A DNA stretch of 64,000 nt from Flavobacterium ardleyense (GTDB lineage: Bacteria; Bacteroidota; Bacteroidia; Flavobacteriales; Flavobacteriaceae), in NCBI RefSeq assembly GCF_033547075.1, contig NZ_CP137891.1, forward strand, positions 2,232,001 to 2,296,000, given 5' to 3'. Made by a program: the position numbers and the translations under genes. The notes beneath the pieces were generated by a model. That model was not told the DNA's origin and searched no databases. It saw nothing but the letters and a program-made list of their open reading frames with translations. Shown here piece after piece: positions 36,754-45,781 of this stretch (position 1 is the stretch's first letter; the number at the start of each line of letters is the position of its first letter).

Positions 36754-36879
36754 GGTTTCGCGCTTGGCGAGGTTGGGAACTAAATTAAACTAAATTCTCA
36801 ATACAACACTATCATTCCAAAAACAAAATAATTTTCAACTCCAGCTCCAACTCCCAATCTCTCCAATCGCGTGTTATGG
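36747..36879 (-). repeat. attC-like site, family II (tandem run)
   Basis: CCATAAC to GTTATGG; TCTCCAATC subtype. Confidence 0.8.
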
Positions 36880-37236
36880 CTAGGTCGCTACGCATCTAGA
36901 AGAATCTTTATATCTTAAACATCCAAATCGTTTTCGCAAAAAATTCGCAATGATCCGCGGAAGTTCTGCCGTAAGTTTCTCAGAGAAAGTGGAAAAGCTA
37001 AAACGTGTTATGGGCGCAAACTTTTCGGTAATCATCTTTCGGTAATCAGCATTTCAAAACACAGGTTGGAAGTTCGGAAAACGGCAAAGTTTGCGCTCCC
37101 TTTTCAACAGGAAGTTTCAATTCTAAACATCTTTTGGAACCTAAAATCCACTTTCTAGAAACTTAGGAAAGGGGGATTTTCTATTGCGATTTTTTGCGTG
37201 TGAGAAGCAGGAAAGTAGGGGCGACTTGGCCATAAC
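36874..37236 (-). repeat. N1 non-coding cassette body, tandem unit 5
   Basis: Private changes include ACGTGTTATGGGCGC and GCGCTCCCTTTTCAAC. Confidence 0.8.
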
Positions 37237-37362
37237 GGTTTCGCGCTTGGCGAGGTTGGGAACTAAATTAAACTAATTTCTCAATACAACACTATCATTC
37301 CAAAAACAAAATAATTTTCAACTCCAGCACAAACTCCCAATCTCGCCAAACGCGTGTTATGG
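37230..37362 (-). repeat. attC-like site, family II (tandem run)
   Basis: CCATAAC to GTTATGG; CTCGCCAAACGCG subtype, central CTAATTTCTC as at 17059-17191. Confidence 0.8.
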
Positions 37363-37719
37363 CTAGGTCGCTACGCATCTAGAAGAATCTTTATATCTTA
37401 AACAGCCAAATCGTTTTCGCAAAAAAATCGCAATGATCAGCGGAAGTTCTGCCGTAAGTTTCTCAGAGAAAGTGGAAAAGCAAAAACGTCTTGTGGGCGC
37501 AAACTTTTCGGTTATCATCTTTCGACAATCAGCATTTCAAAACATTGGTTGGAAGTTCGGAAAACGACAAAGTTTGCGCTCATTTTTCCACAGGAAGTTT
37601 CATTTCTAAACATCTTTTGGAACCTAGAATCCACTTTCTAGAAACTTAGGAAACGGGAATTTTCGATTGCGATTTTTTGCGTGTGAAAAGTAGGAAAGTA
37701 GGGGCGACTTGGCCATAAC
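37357..37719 (-). repeat. N1 non-coding cassette body, tandem unit 6
   Basis: Appears identical to the isolated copy at 17186-17548, 20 kb away, including its attC on the left, so the unit has moved or been copied within the array. Confidence 0.8.
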
Positions 37720-37845
37720 GGTCCCGCGCTTGGCGAGGTTGGGAACTAAATTAAACTAAATTCTCAATACAACACTATCATTCCAAAAACAAAATAATTT
37801 TCAACTCCAGCACAAACTCCCAATCTCGCCAAACGCGTGTTATGG
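37713..37845 (-). repeat. attC-like site, family II (tandem run)
   Basis: CCATAAC to GTTATGG; CTCGCCAAACGCG subtype. Confidence 0.8.
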
Positions 37846-38203
37846 CTAGGTCGCTACGCATCTAGAAGAAACTTTATATCTTAAACAGCCAAATGGTCTT
37901 CGCAAAAAAATCGCAATGATCCGCGGAAGTTCTGCAGTAAGTTTCTCAGAGAAAGTGGAAAACCTAAAACGTCTTGTGGGCGCAAACTTTTCGATAAACA
38001 TTTTTCGGAAATCAGCATTTCAAAACACAGGTTGGAAGTTCGGAAAACGGCAAAGTTTGCGCTCAGTTTTCAACTGGAACTTTCAATTCTAAACATCTTT
38101 TGGAACTTAAAATCCACTTTCTAGAAACTTAGGAAAACGGGAATTTCTTATTGCGATTTTTTGCGTGTGAGAAGCAGGAAAGTAGGGGCGACTTGGCCAT
38201 AAC
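37840..38203 (-). repeat. N1 non-coding cassette body, tandem unit 7
   Basis: Same variant set as unit 2; directly followed by an identical unit. Confidence 0.8.
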
Positions 38204-38329
38204 GGTCCCGCGCTTGGCGAGGTTGGGAACTAAATTAAACTAAATTCTCAATACAACACTATCATTCCAAAAACAAAATAATTTTCAACTCCAGCACAAA
38301 CTCCCAATCTCGCCAAACGCGTGTTATGG
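38197..38329 (-). repeat. attC-like site, family II (tandem run)
   Basis: CCATAAC to GTTATGG; CTCGCCAAACGCG subtype. Confidence 0.8.
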
Positions 38330-38687
38330 CTAGGTCGCTACGCATCTAGAAGAAACTTTATATCTTAAACAGCCAAATGGTCTTCGCAAAAAAATCGCAA
38401 TGATCCGCGGAAGTTCTGCAGTAAGTTTCTCAGAGAAAGTGGAAAACCTAAAACGTCTTGTGGGCGCAAACTTTTCGATAAACATTTTTCGGAAATCAGC
38501 ATTTCAAAACACAGGTTGGAAGTTCGGAAAACGGCAAAGTTTGCGCTCAGTTTTCAACTGGAACTTTCAATTCTAAACATCTTTTGGAACTTAAAATCCA
38601 CTTTCTAGAAACTTAGGAAAACGGGAATTTCTTATTGCGATTTTTTGCGTGTGAGAAGCAGGAAAGTAGGGGCGACTTGGCCATAAC
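38324..38687 (-). repeat. N1 non-coding cassette body, tandem unit 8
   Basis: Same variant set as unit 2; last of the tandem run. Confidence 0.8.
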
Positions 38688-38809
38688 GGTTGCGGCTTTG
38701 CGAGGTTGCGAACTTCGTAACCGATTACTTTCGGCTAAGATAATTTTTATTGCGAAACGAGAATATGATTTTACTAAAAATTCGCAATCACGCAAAATTG
38801 CTGTTAGCA
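38681..38809 (-). repeat. attC-like site, family I (TTTGCGAGGTTGCG subtype, diverged)
   Basis: Boundaries are CCATAAC and GTTAGCA. Arms: GCGGCTTTGCGAGGTTGCGA and TTCGCAATCACGCAAAATTG. The right arm carries several mismatches. Confidence 0.7.
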
Positions 38810-39130
38810 TTTCGGCAGGCTTCGTGATCTCTGCTGCAAGCGTAGTTTTTTATTTTACATGCAATATTTTTTCCGTTTTGTTTTTCGGGAAATAGGAGTG
38901 AGTTGAGATTTCTAATGTTAGAAATTTTGCAAACTAATTTTATTCATTTCGTCGACGAAGAAATTCTGCAAAATTTTAAGCTAGTTATTGTAAAGCGAAT
39001 TAAAAGTGAAAAGCCCGAAAACAAAACAAACGAGAAAATCCGTAAAATAAAAAGCGAGCGGATTTTTAGAACAATATTCGACAGCGATTTTCGATTACGA
39101 TTTTAGCCAAAACTTGCGCTGAATGCTAAC
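38804..39130 (-). other. Cassette without a convincing gene
   Basis: Ends are GTTAGCATTTCGGC and GCGCTGAATGCTAAC. It holds a 67-codon plus-strand frame (38903-39106, Lys/Glu-rich) with neither a good start context nor the minus-strand orientation of other cassette genes. It occurs once. Confidence 0.6.
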
Positions 39131-39198
39131 GGTTGACGATATGGACAGTTGCCTGTGTTGCGCCTGCGGCAGGCAATTGTATATATCGTGTGTTGTGG
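39124..39198 (-). repeat. attC-like site, short (75 bp)
   Basis: Boundaries are TGCTAAC and GTTGTGG. Arms GACGATATGGACAGTTGCCT and AGGCAATTGTATATATCG enclose a GCGCCTGCGGC centre. Near-identical to 51018-51092; both sit beside an N2 cassette. Confidence 0.8.
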
Positions 39199-39566
39199 GC
39201 TGTTATCTTGTCTGCTAAGATAAGAATAACAGGAACAGTTGGGCAGGGAGAAAGTTAGATAAACGATTTTAAAGTATGATTCCTATCCTACTGGGGGATA
39301 GGCAGCGTTTTTTCAAATCTCAGATTAAAATTAGCTGCATCCTGGCGTTCAAACAGTTGTAAGAAAAAAACTATTGACTTTTCGTTTTTTTTCTTATAAC
39401 TTAGCCAAGCCTTTAAGCGTCTTCGCTTTGAAAATACATTTTCAGCAAATCTTCTTGCAAGGCTTGACCAAAAATTAAACGTATTTTATTTTCCGTTTTA
39501 ATCGCCAGAATTCCACTCTAAATTTTAAGCCTTTTATCAAGTTTCGAGCGCTCAATTGCCCACAAC
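39193..39566 (-). repeat. N2 non-coding cassette body (copy b)
   Basis: Nearly the same as 51087-51460, but a change in the region CACTCTAAATTTTAAGCC puts a stop in the only long minus-strand frame. This argues that the conserved thing is RNA or DNA structure rather than a protein. Confidence 0.7.
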
Positions 39567-39689
39567 GTGTCGCGGCTTGCAGAAGTGGCGAACTTCGTAA
39601 CCGAGATTTTCGGCTAAGATAAAATTTCTTGCGAAAGATAAACGTGAATTTACCACATATTTCGCCATTTCTGCAAACCGCTGTTGAAC
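39560..39689 (-). repeat. attC-like site, family I
   Basis: Boundaries are CCACAAC and GTTGAAC; right arm TCGCCATTTCTGCAAACC. Confidence 0.8.
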
Positions 39690-39861
39690 TAAACCTACGG
39701 TAGTGTATTGCGGAAAATTGCAGTCCTTTGTAAAACTAATTAAAATTTATTTATAATGATAAAAAAAAGAAGATGAGTTAGTTGGGTCACCAACAATCAT
39801 CAATCGAGCAGTTGCAGAAGTACCTGGATTTAGGGAATTACTTCACCGATACAAACGGTCT

Positions 39862-40773
39862 ATGTCAATTTTAGGCAGGAGCGAAAGCACGTATCGAAAT
39901 TATGCCCAGCACGTTGCCGCTATGGCATTGCATTTCGGAAAAATCCCCACCGAACTTGATGTAGAGCAAGTACAAGAATACTTATACATCTTGCAAAAGC
40001 GTTCCAAAACGCCTTCCTTAACCTACTTCAAGCACACCGTTTACGGACTTCGATTTATGCTAAAATCGGAAGGTTTGCCTTATGAGTTTTTGCATTTACC
40101 ATCGATTAAACACGACAAAAAACTTCCCACTGTTCTGAGCAAAGAAGAAGTGTGGCGGTTGCTTAAAAGCTGTCATCTGCTCAAACACAAAGTTCTTATT
40201 GGACTGCTGTATGGCTGTGGACTGCGCTGTATGGAAGTTCGAAGTCTGCGTTTGCAAGATCTTGATTTTGATCGAATGCAACTCAAAGTCGTTCAAGGCA
40301 AAGGCAAAAAAGATCAATATGTTCCCTTATCCATCCATTTAATTCGAGGTTTAAAATCCTATATCCAAGCCGAAAAACCAAAGATATATTTGTTCAACGG
40401 ACAACCTGCAGGACGTGCCGGTGGTGATTTTGACTCCCGCTATTCGCAGCGCGGTGTGCAACCTGCCCCGTTACAAATTAAATATGAGTAAAAAATTGAA
40501 TTCAAAAATTTGTAACGGGGTGCGGCGGTCAAGCAAGCTTGCAAAGTTGCTGGAATTACCAAAGATGTTTGTGTCCACACACTGCGCCACACTTTTGCCA
40601 CGCATTTGTTAGAAGATGGACTTGATATTATCAGTTTAAAGAATCTTTTGGGACACGAGAATATTGAGACGACGATGGAATATTTGCACATCGCGCAGCT
40701 CGATACTCAGAAAGCCTTTAGTCCTCTCGATACTTTATTTGCTAAATGCAGTTCCAATGGAAGTGCAGATTGA
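39862..40773 (+). pseudogene. IS tyrosine recombinase, interrupted (copy 7)
   Basis: Intact to RGVQ, then broken by a palindromic insertion. The codon for the Arg of KKDRY is Gln here (KKDQY). The C-terminal HTLRHTF and Tyr block remains downstream in another frame. Confidence 0.9.
40465..40520. mobile_element. Small palindromic insertion (CCCCGTTA type)
   Basis: Same point as in copies 1 and 2; ends CCCCGTTACAAATT and AATTTGTAACGGGG. Confidence 0.75.
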
Positions 40774-40977
40774 TCGCAGTCGAAGTGAAGTGGCCGATGT
40801 GCTCGAAAAGTTAGGTGCTGGTATAGAAAATTTAGGATTAAATACTTGGCAGTTGCGAACGCTCTCCGCGGTAAGAAGGTGCAGAACCGCCGCTTTGGGC
40901 GGACATATCGATGCGTGTGAAGATTGTGGAACAGTAAAAATAAGTTACAACTCCTGCCGCAACCGACATTGCCCTCA

Positions 40978-41025
40978 CCCCGTTACAAATTAATAAACAA
41001 GAATAACAAAAAATTTGTAACGGGG
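40978..41025. mobile_element. Small palindromic insertion, 48 bp
   Basis: Same sequence and position as 9382-9429 and 12395-12442. Confidence 0.75.
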
Positions 41026-41259
41026 CAGGGTGTCAAGGCAAAAATCGAGACGATTGGATACAAGCTCGGATGAGTGAACTCTTGCCTGTGCCATATTTTC
41101 ACGTGGTATTTACATTGCCAGACAGTATTAATTCTTTGGCAATGCAGCAACCGAAATTGGTTTACGATATTCTTTTTGAATCGGCTTGGGCGACTTTGAA
41201 AACCTTTGGCAAAAAGAATGCGTTGCAGACCGGTATGATTGCAGTTTTGCACACGCTTG

Positions 41260-41555
41260 CCCCGTTAGAAATCTAACTGATTTTTTAATCTATTTTTTAA
41301 ATATCTTCTTCCCATTCCACTTTTTAGATACTTTTCTCTAGCAATAGCATCTTGTTTATTAAATGAAACTTCATAATACAAAATTTTCCACGGCATCTTT
41401 TTGCTCGTCGTTAGTGTCCTACCAGAATTATGCTGTATAATTCTTTCATCTAAGTTTGAAGTATATCCTATATACCAAGAATTATCCATTTGTGAAATTA
41501 ATACATAAACATAATATTTTTCCATTTTGTAAAAGTATAAAAATTTCTAACGGGG
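41260..41555. mobile_element. GIY-YIG nuclease element, 296 bp (copy 2)
   Basis: Identical in sequence by eye, and in position, to 9664-9959; ends CCCCGTTAGAAAT and ATTTCTAACGGGG. Confidence 0.8.
41265..41525 (-). CDS. GIY-YIG nuclease (URI-type, single domain), second copy
   Basis: 86 residues identical to 9669-9929. The host IS copies 1 and 7 have otherwise diverged, so strict identity of this gene suggests recent copying between them or purifying selection. Confidence 0.85.
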   Translation of the reverse strand: MEKYYVYVLISQMDNSWYIGYTSNLDERIIQHNSGRTLTTSKKMPWKILYYEVSFNKQDAIAREKYLKSGMGRRYLKNRLKNQLDF

Positions 41556-41792
41556 TGCGGGACAGAATTTATCCTTGCATCCGCACCTGCATTGTATTGT
41601 TCCGGGCGGTGGCGTGGATAAAAATGGTGCTTGGATTAACATCCGAAATGACGGTAAATTTCTTTTCCCTGTAAAGGCATTATCGAAAGTGTACCGAGCC
41701 AAATTTTGCGATGTATTAAAAGCTAAAAATCCTGATGATTATACCCAAGTTAAAAAGGGATTATGGGCAAAACCTTGGGTTGTATTTGTTTA

Positions 41793-41861
41793 CCCCGTTA
41801 GAAACTTTACTGGAATTTTCTCGATAATGTTTTCTCATATTTCCTAATGTTTCTAACGGGG
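41793..41861. mobile_element. Small palindromic insertion, 69 bp
   Basis: Ends are CCCCGTTAGAAAC and GTTTCTAACGGGG, closer to those of the GIY-YIG element (GTTAGAAA) than the other small palindromes (GTTACAAA). It looks like a deletion derivative of it. Confidence 0.75.
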
Positions 41862-42470
41862 CGGGGAAACCTTTTGGTAGCGCACATTCTGTAGTAGAAT
41901 ATCTTGGAAGATATACTCACAAAGTAGCCATTAGCAACAACCGAATCCAAGAAGTTGATGACAAGAATGTGACTTTTAAGTACAAGGATTATCGGCAAAA
42001 TGGAACTAAGAAACAGATGGTATTGTCTCACGGTGAATTTATCCGACGTTTTGCACTGCATATTCTACCAAAACGATTTGTAAAGATCAGACATTATGGT
42101 TTTTTGAGTAGCAATTGGAAACGCCAAAAGCTTCAGGATCTGCAGAAGAAAATGAACTTTACACCGATTGCTAGAGAAACCAAAGCAGTAGCAATCAGAA
42201 AATGCCAATGTTGTAAAGTGGGAAACTTGCACACCATTCTGATTTTTGACACCCGCGGTCCGCCTGCTTGGTATCTTGGCAGTAGCCAAAAAACGGCAAC
42301 CCAACAAAGTTAATTTGGTACGGGTAAGGGCAGGTATGCAACAAAGTGAAGGGAAACACTCAGAAACTCTCGATTATATTACCCCATAAAAAAAGAGGAC
42401 TTCTAATCCTCTTGATATCCTCATAACTCTTTTACGATAACTCCATAGGGATGGAATCTCAACCGGTTCC

Positions 42471-42528
42471 GTTCAACAAAGGCTTCATTGTTGGTTTTTC
42501 AAGCCCAACGAATCCTTAGCTGTTACCT
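42471..42528 (+). repeat. attC-like right end of IS copy 7 (family IS58)
   Basis: Boundaries are GTTCAAC and GTTACCT. Arms carry two private changes (TTGGTTTTTC, AACGAATCC). Confidence 0.8.
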
Positions 42529-43112
42529 GTAGTTTTTTTTACTTCAAAATGATTTAGCCAAATTTTTTCTGTGCTGAACTCTCCATTTTTATTTTTGTTC
42601 AAGAAAATTGCATTCAGTTTCCTATTCAATAGCAATGTGTCAGGTATAAAATTATTATCATAAGGCTTTACAGTAAATATAATGGTATCTCCTGCCATTT
42701 TATATTTTCCTTTATATTTTTTTTCAAAACCAAGAAAGCCATTTACATTATTTTCACAAGTTCCGTTTTCCCGAAATATTAGTGTATAGTGAAAAAGGTC
42801 ATCTCTAAGAATTCCGCTCAATACTATTCTAGATTTAAAGATTTCCGATTCGATTAGATTTGTGGTCAACACGAAAATTATGAAAAAAACGTGAGTTCCA
42901 AAAATTATTTTATTTGACATTATTCTGCCTTTCGAGAGTTTAATAATCGTTATAATAAGAGTAATTAAATAAAGAATGACAATTGGAATAATTATAAACC
43001 AAAATTGTAATAGATAAATAATCATTCCGCCGAAATAGTCAGTAATGAACCAACATATCATTCCAATTACTGAAATAACAGTAAATATTTGAAAACTTTG
43101 TCTTATGCTCAA
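42516..43112 (-). CDS. Cassette membrane protein of unknown function
   Basis: The protein has about 198 residues and three N-terminal transmembrane helices (about 8-28, 30-58 and 66-86). A soluble C-terminal domain follows with DDLFHYTLIFRENGTCENNVNGFLGFEKKYKGKYKMAGDTIIFTV, resembling lipocalin-like envelope domains. The start is a TTG at 43112 because no ATG fits before the first helix. The stop lies at the attC boundary. Not recognised further. Confidence 0.7.
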   Translation of the reverse strand: MSIRQSFQIFTVISVIGMICWFITDYFGGMIIYLLQFWFIIIPIVILYLITLIITIIKLSKGRIMSNKIIFGTHVFFIIFVLTTNLIESEIFKSRIVLSGILRDDLFHYTLIFRENGTCENNVNGFLGFEKKYKGKYKMAGDTIIFTVKPYDNNFIPDTLLLNRKLNAIFLNKNKNGEFSTEKIWLNHFEVKKTTGNS

Positions 43113-43132
43113 TTGTGGTTTTTTAAAATTAC

Positions 43133-43257
43133 AGGTAACGTTCTCGCGCCTTGCGCCGTTTGCGACTTACGAAGACGATTATTTTCGGCTAAACGAAAAT
43201 ACGATAAAAAACGATAATTCCACTAAATTCGCAAATGGCGCAAGACGTGTGTTACCC
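43133..43257 (-). repeat. attC-like site, family IV
   Basis: Boundaries are AGGTAAC and GTTACCC. Identical to 22617-22741 from the AAC onward, while the sequence to its left differs. This places the cassette joint exactly at the core AAC. Confidence 0.85.
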
Positions 43258-43266
43258 AACGTTTAT

Positions 43267-43836
43267 TTATTCAACAATCGTAAATCGCGTTTCTTGATTA
43301 AAATCGTCTACAATTTTTAAAATTCCTTTTTCTTTAGAATAGAATAAAATATCAGGAAAAGACCTCAAAAGGTAGGCATTCGAATATTCAATACCTTCAA
43401 TATCAATAGTTGTAAAGAACTCATCATGATAATCAAAAGAATAATTGATGTTTCCAAAACAATTTCCGAGAAATGCTTTAAGTTCAAAACCTCCATCTCT
43501 ATTCGCTTCGACCGCTACGATTCCATCATAACAATTCGTATCATCAGTAAAAGTATATTCACCACGTTCAATGTAAACATCTGCACGTGGTCCTAAATAA
43601 ACAAACGATGATTCATTTGGTCCATCTTCATAATGTCTAATTTCTTTGGATGTTATTTTAAAAGTTATAATTTCGTTAGTTTCCAAATTTTTTAGTTTGA
43701 ATGTATCATTAATTTCAAATAGTAAAAAATCTTTAGCATCGTCACTTAAATCATAATAAAGATCATCTGGTTTACACGATTGTAGGGTTATTAAAACTAG
43801 AAAAAAAAATCCTAAATATTTAAATTTTACTTTCAT
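43267..43836 (-). CDS. Cassette lipoprotein of unknown function (copy 2)
   Basis: 189 residues identical to 22751-23320. The right-hand attC here is a different subtype, so gene plus left attC were copied as one unit about 20 kb along the array. Confidence 0.8.
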   Translation of the reverse strand: MKVKFKYLGFFFLVLITLQSCKPDDLYYDLSDDAKDFLLFEINDTFKLKNLETNEIITFKITSKEIRHYEDGPNESSFVYLGPRADVYIERGEYTFTDDTNCYDGIVAVEANRDGGFELKAFLGNCFGNINYSFDYHDEFFTTIDIEGIEYSNAYLLRSFPDILFYSKEKGILKIVDDFNQETRFTIVE

Positions 43837-43856
43837 TTCGATGGTTTTTAAATGTT

Positions 43857-43987
43857 GGGTAACGTTTCGCGGCTTTGCAAGGTTGCGAACTTCGGAACCG
43901 AGATTTTTCCGCTAAGATAAAATTTCTTGCGAAAGATAAACGTGAATTTACCACATATTTCGCAATCTTGCAAAACCGCTGTTAGCC
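43857..43987 (-). repeat. attC-like site, family I (TTTGCAAGGTTGCG subtype)
   Basis: Boundaries are GGGTAAC and GTTAGCC. Both arms carry matching changes (TTGCAAGG / ATCTTGCAAAA), keeping the pairing. Confidence 0.8.
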
Positions 43988-44094
43988 GTTCGGTTTTTTA
44001 TTTATCTATTATATTTTGTTACTTAATGTAATAACAACAACAACTTAAGTCACTTTTGTTGTAACTTTTCCATTGCTAATGAATTTCTCATTAT

Positions 44095-45477
44095 CTACTG
44101 CTTCACAAACTTTATAATGGTTGAATTCCCTAAGCCATTCGTCAAATTCAACAAATAAACCCCACTCGTCAGGTTGCTGCAATCTATACTACTACCCACT
44201 GAAAGGATGCCTTCGCTTATTTTAGCTCCTAAAACAGAATAGATTTGATAGGTTTGAGTTTCTTGGGTATCAATGAATAACTGATTTTGTACTGGGTTAG
44301 GATATAGCTTGAATACATTTTGCACAAATGTAGGAGTAGATAAACTAGTTACACAAATGTTGGCGGTGAGTTGTGGTGAAGTGTAATAGCCAGGGTTATA
44401 ATCCGTGCCATTTCCAAACTCACCATTATAATTTCTACCCCAGTAATAAACTGATCCATCTGTTTTAGTAGCCATTGTAGTTGCAAAATTGCGAGCTTGT
44501 ACAGTATCCCAATTACTATCCGTTCCTATTTGTACTGGTATATATTGCTTTGTTGTTGTACCATCCGCTAATTGTCCATTGGTATTATTACCCCATGCCC
44601 ATAAAGTACCATCAATTTTCACCCCAAATGAGGTTCCAGTTCCAGTTGAAAAACTTTTCCACAAATCAGTACCTACTTGATGAGGAGTAATACCAGAAAC
44701 AACATTCTCACCAACACCTCTTGCTGCTCCATTGCCCCATGCCCATAAAGTTCCATCCGTTTTTTGTGCTAAGATATGCTGTGCTCCTACATCCATTTTA
44801 ACCCACGTATTCACAGAGGTAATTTGAGTAGGCATTGCTAATGAATACACACTAGATGCAGCTACTAATAAGTATCCAGCATTAGCTCCCCAGCCCCACA
44901 GCGTGCCATCGGCTTTCAATGCAAAAGCAGTTCGATCTGTACCTGTAGCAATATCAATCCAATCAGTTGCGGTACCTACTTGTATTGGAGCAAGTTGTGA
45001 CTCTGATGAAGGGGGATTCCCAGTTTGATTGTTGTCGTCTTGACCCCATGCCCAAATTGTACCATCGGCTTTTAAAGCTAAGGTAAAAAGATAGGAAGGA
45101 GCTACTTTTAACCAATTAGTAGCCGTTGTGATTTGTTGAAAAGTGAGGAAATATTCTGCAGTTGAACTCACTCCCAAAGAGCCATTCAAATTACTACCCA
45201 CACCCCAAAGTGTGCCGTCATTTTTTATAGCAAAGGTATTTTGAATACCAGGAAAAACTTTACTCCAACTCGCCAGAGCACTTACCTGTATGGGGTTAGG
45301 TTCTGTAAAGTTAGTTGTTGCTAATTGACGCCAATCTCCTTGTCCCCAACCCCACATTGTACCGTCTGCTTTTAATCCCACTGTATGAGTACCTCCAAAT
45401 TTTAAGCTTTCATAACATTGCGCATTACTAAAGAGTGTGAAAAGTAATAATAATGCACTAAGTAAATTTTTTTTCAT
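44095..45477 (-). CDS. Secreted RCC1-repeat protein with T9SS sorting domain
   Basis: The 460-residue protein has a signal peptide (MKKNLLSALLLLFTLFSNAQ) followed by about seven RCC1-type repeats (VGLKADGTMWGWGQ, FAIKNDGTLWGVGSN, LALKADGTIWAWGQD, etc., residues 25-375) that should form a beta-propeller. A C-terminal type IX secretion domain follows (LYPNPVQNQLFIDT to IIKFVKQ, about 390-460). It is therefore exported across the outer membrane and probably surface-attached. Together with 45782-47155 it is the largest cassette gene here. Its stop is about 115 bases before the attC, a long 3' tail for this array. Function is probably protein binding, not known. Confidence 0.88.
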   Translation of the reverse strand: MKKNLLSALLLLFTLFSNAQCYESLKFGGTHTVGLKADGTMWGWGQGDWRQLATTNFTEPNPIQVSALASWSKVFPGIQNTFAIKNDGTLWGVGSNLNGSLGVSSTAEYFLTFQQITTATNWLKVAPSYLFTLALKADGTIWAWGQDDNNQTGNPPSSESQLAPIQVGTATDWIDIATGTDRTAFALKADGTLWGWGANAGYLLVAASSVYSLAMPTQITSVNTWVKMDVGAQHILAQKTDGTLWAWGNGAARGVGENVVSGITPHQVGTDLWKSFSTGTGTSFGVKIDGTLWAWGNNTNGQLADGTTTKQYIPVQIGTDSNWDTVQARNFATTMATKTDGSVYYWGRNYNGEFGNGTDYNPGYYTSPQLTANICVTSLSTPTFVQNVFKLYPNPVQNQLFIDTQETQTYQIYSVLGAKISEGILSVGSSIDCSNLTSGVYLLNLTNGLGNSTIIKFVKQ

Positions 45478-45541
45478 TGAGTTTGTAATTAAGATTAGAT
45501 TTTTTATTTTTTCGATTTTTTCTGCGTTAACTGAAACTGAC

Positions 45542-45672
45542 GGCTAACGTTTCGCGGCTTGCAGAAGTGGCGAACTTCGTGACCGATTATTTTCGGCTAA
45601 GATAAAATTTCTTGCGAAAGATAAACGTGAATTTTGCACATATTTCGCCATTTATGCAAACCGCTGTTAGCC
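45542..45672 (-). repeat. attC-like site, family I
   Basis: Boundaries are GGCTAAC and GTTAGCC; standard arms. Confidence 0.8.
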
Positions 45673-45781
45673 GTTCGGTTTTTTATTTTTCTATTAAATA
45701 TTTTGTTACTTAATTTAATAAAACCAACATCTGACGAAGCTTTTGTTGTAACTTTTCCATTGTTAATGAATTTCTCATTAT

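Larger units (their letters stand above)
40757..42313 (+). pseudogene. IS91-like transposase, interrupted three times (copy 7)
   Basis: The zinc ribbon is split by a 48-bp palindrome, the HUH region by the GIY-YIG element, and the segment before the Y2 tyrosines by a third palindrome (41793-41861). The last 114 residues are open but inactive alone. Confidence 0.9.
39684..42522 (+). mobile_element. IS91-family element, copy 7 (degenerate)
   Basis: 2839 bp because of four CCCCGTTA-type insertions (40462-40525, 40978-41025, 41260-41555 and 41793-41861). The three insertion points of copy 1 are shared; the fourth is private to this copy. It lacks the deletion of copy 1. Confidence 0.9.

Noticed and set aside
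34942..38687. Tandem repeat taken as a possible CRISPR or satellite array
   Set aside because: The period is about 483 bp with long conserved units and attC-type boundaries. There are no short repeats with unique spacers and no cas genes in the window.
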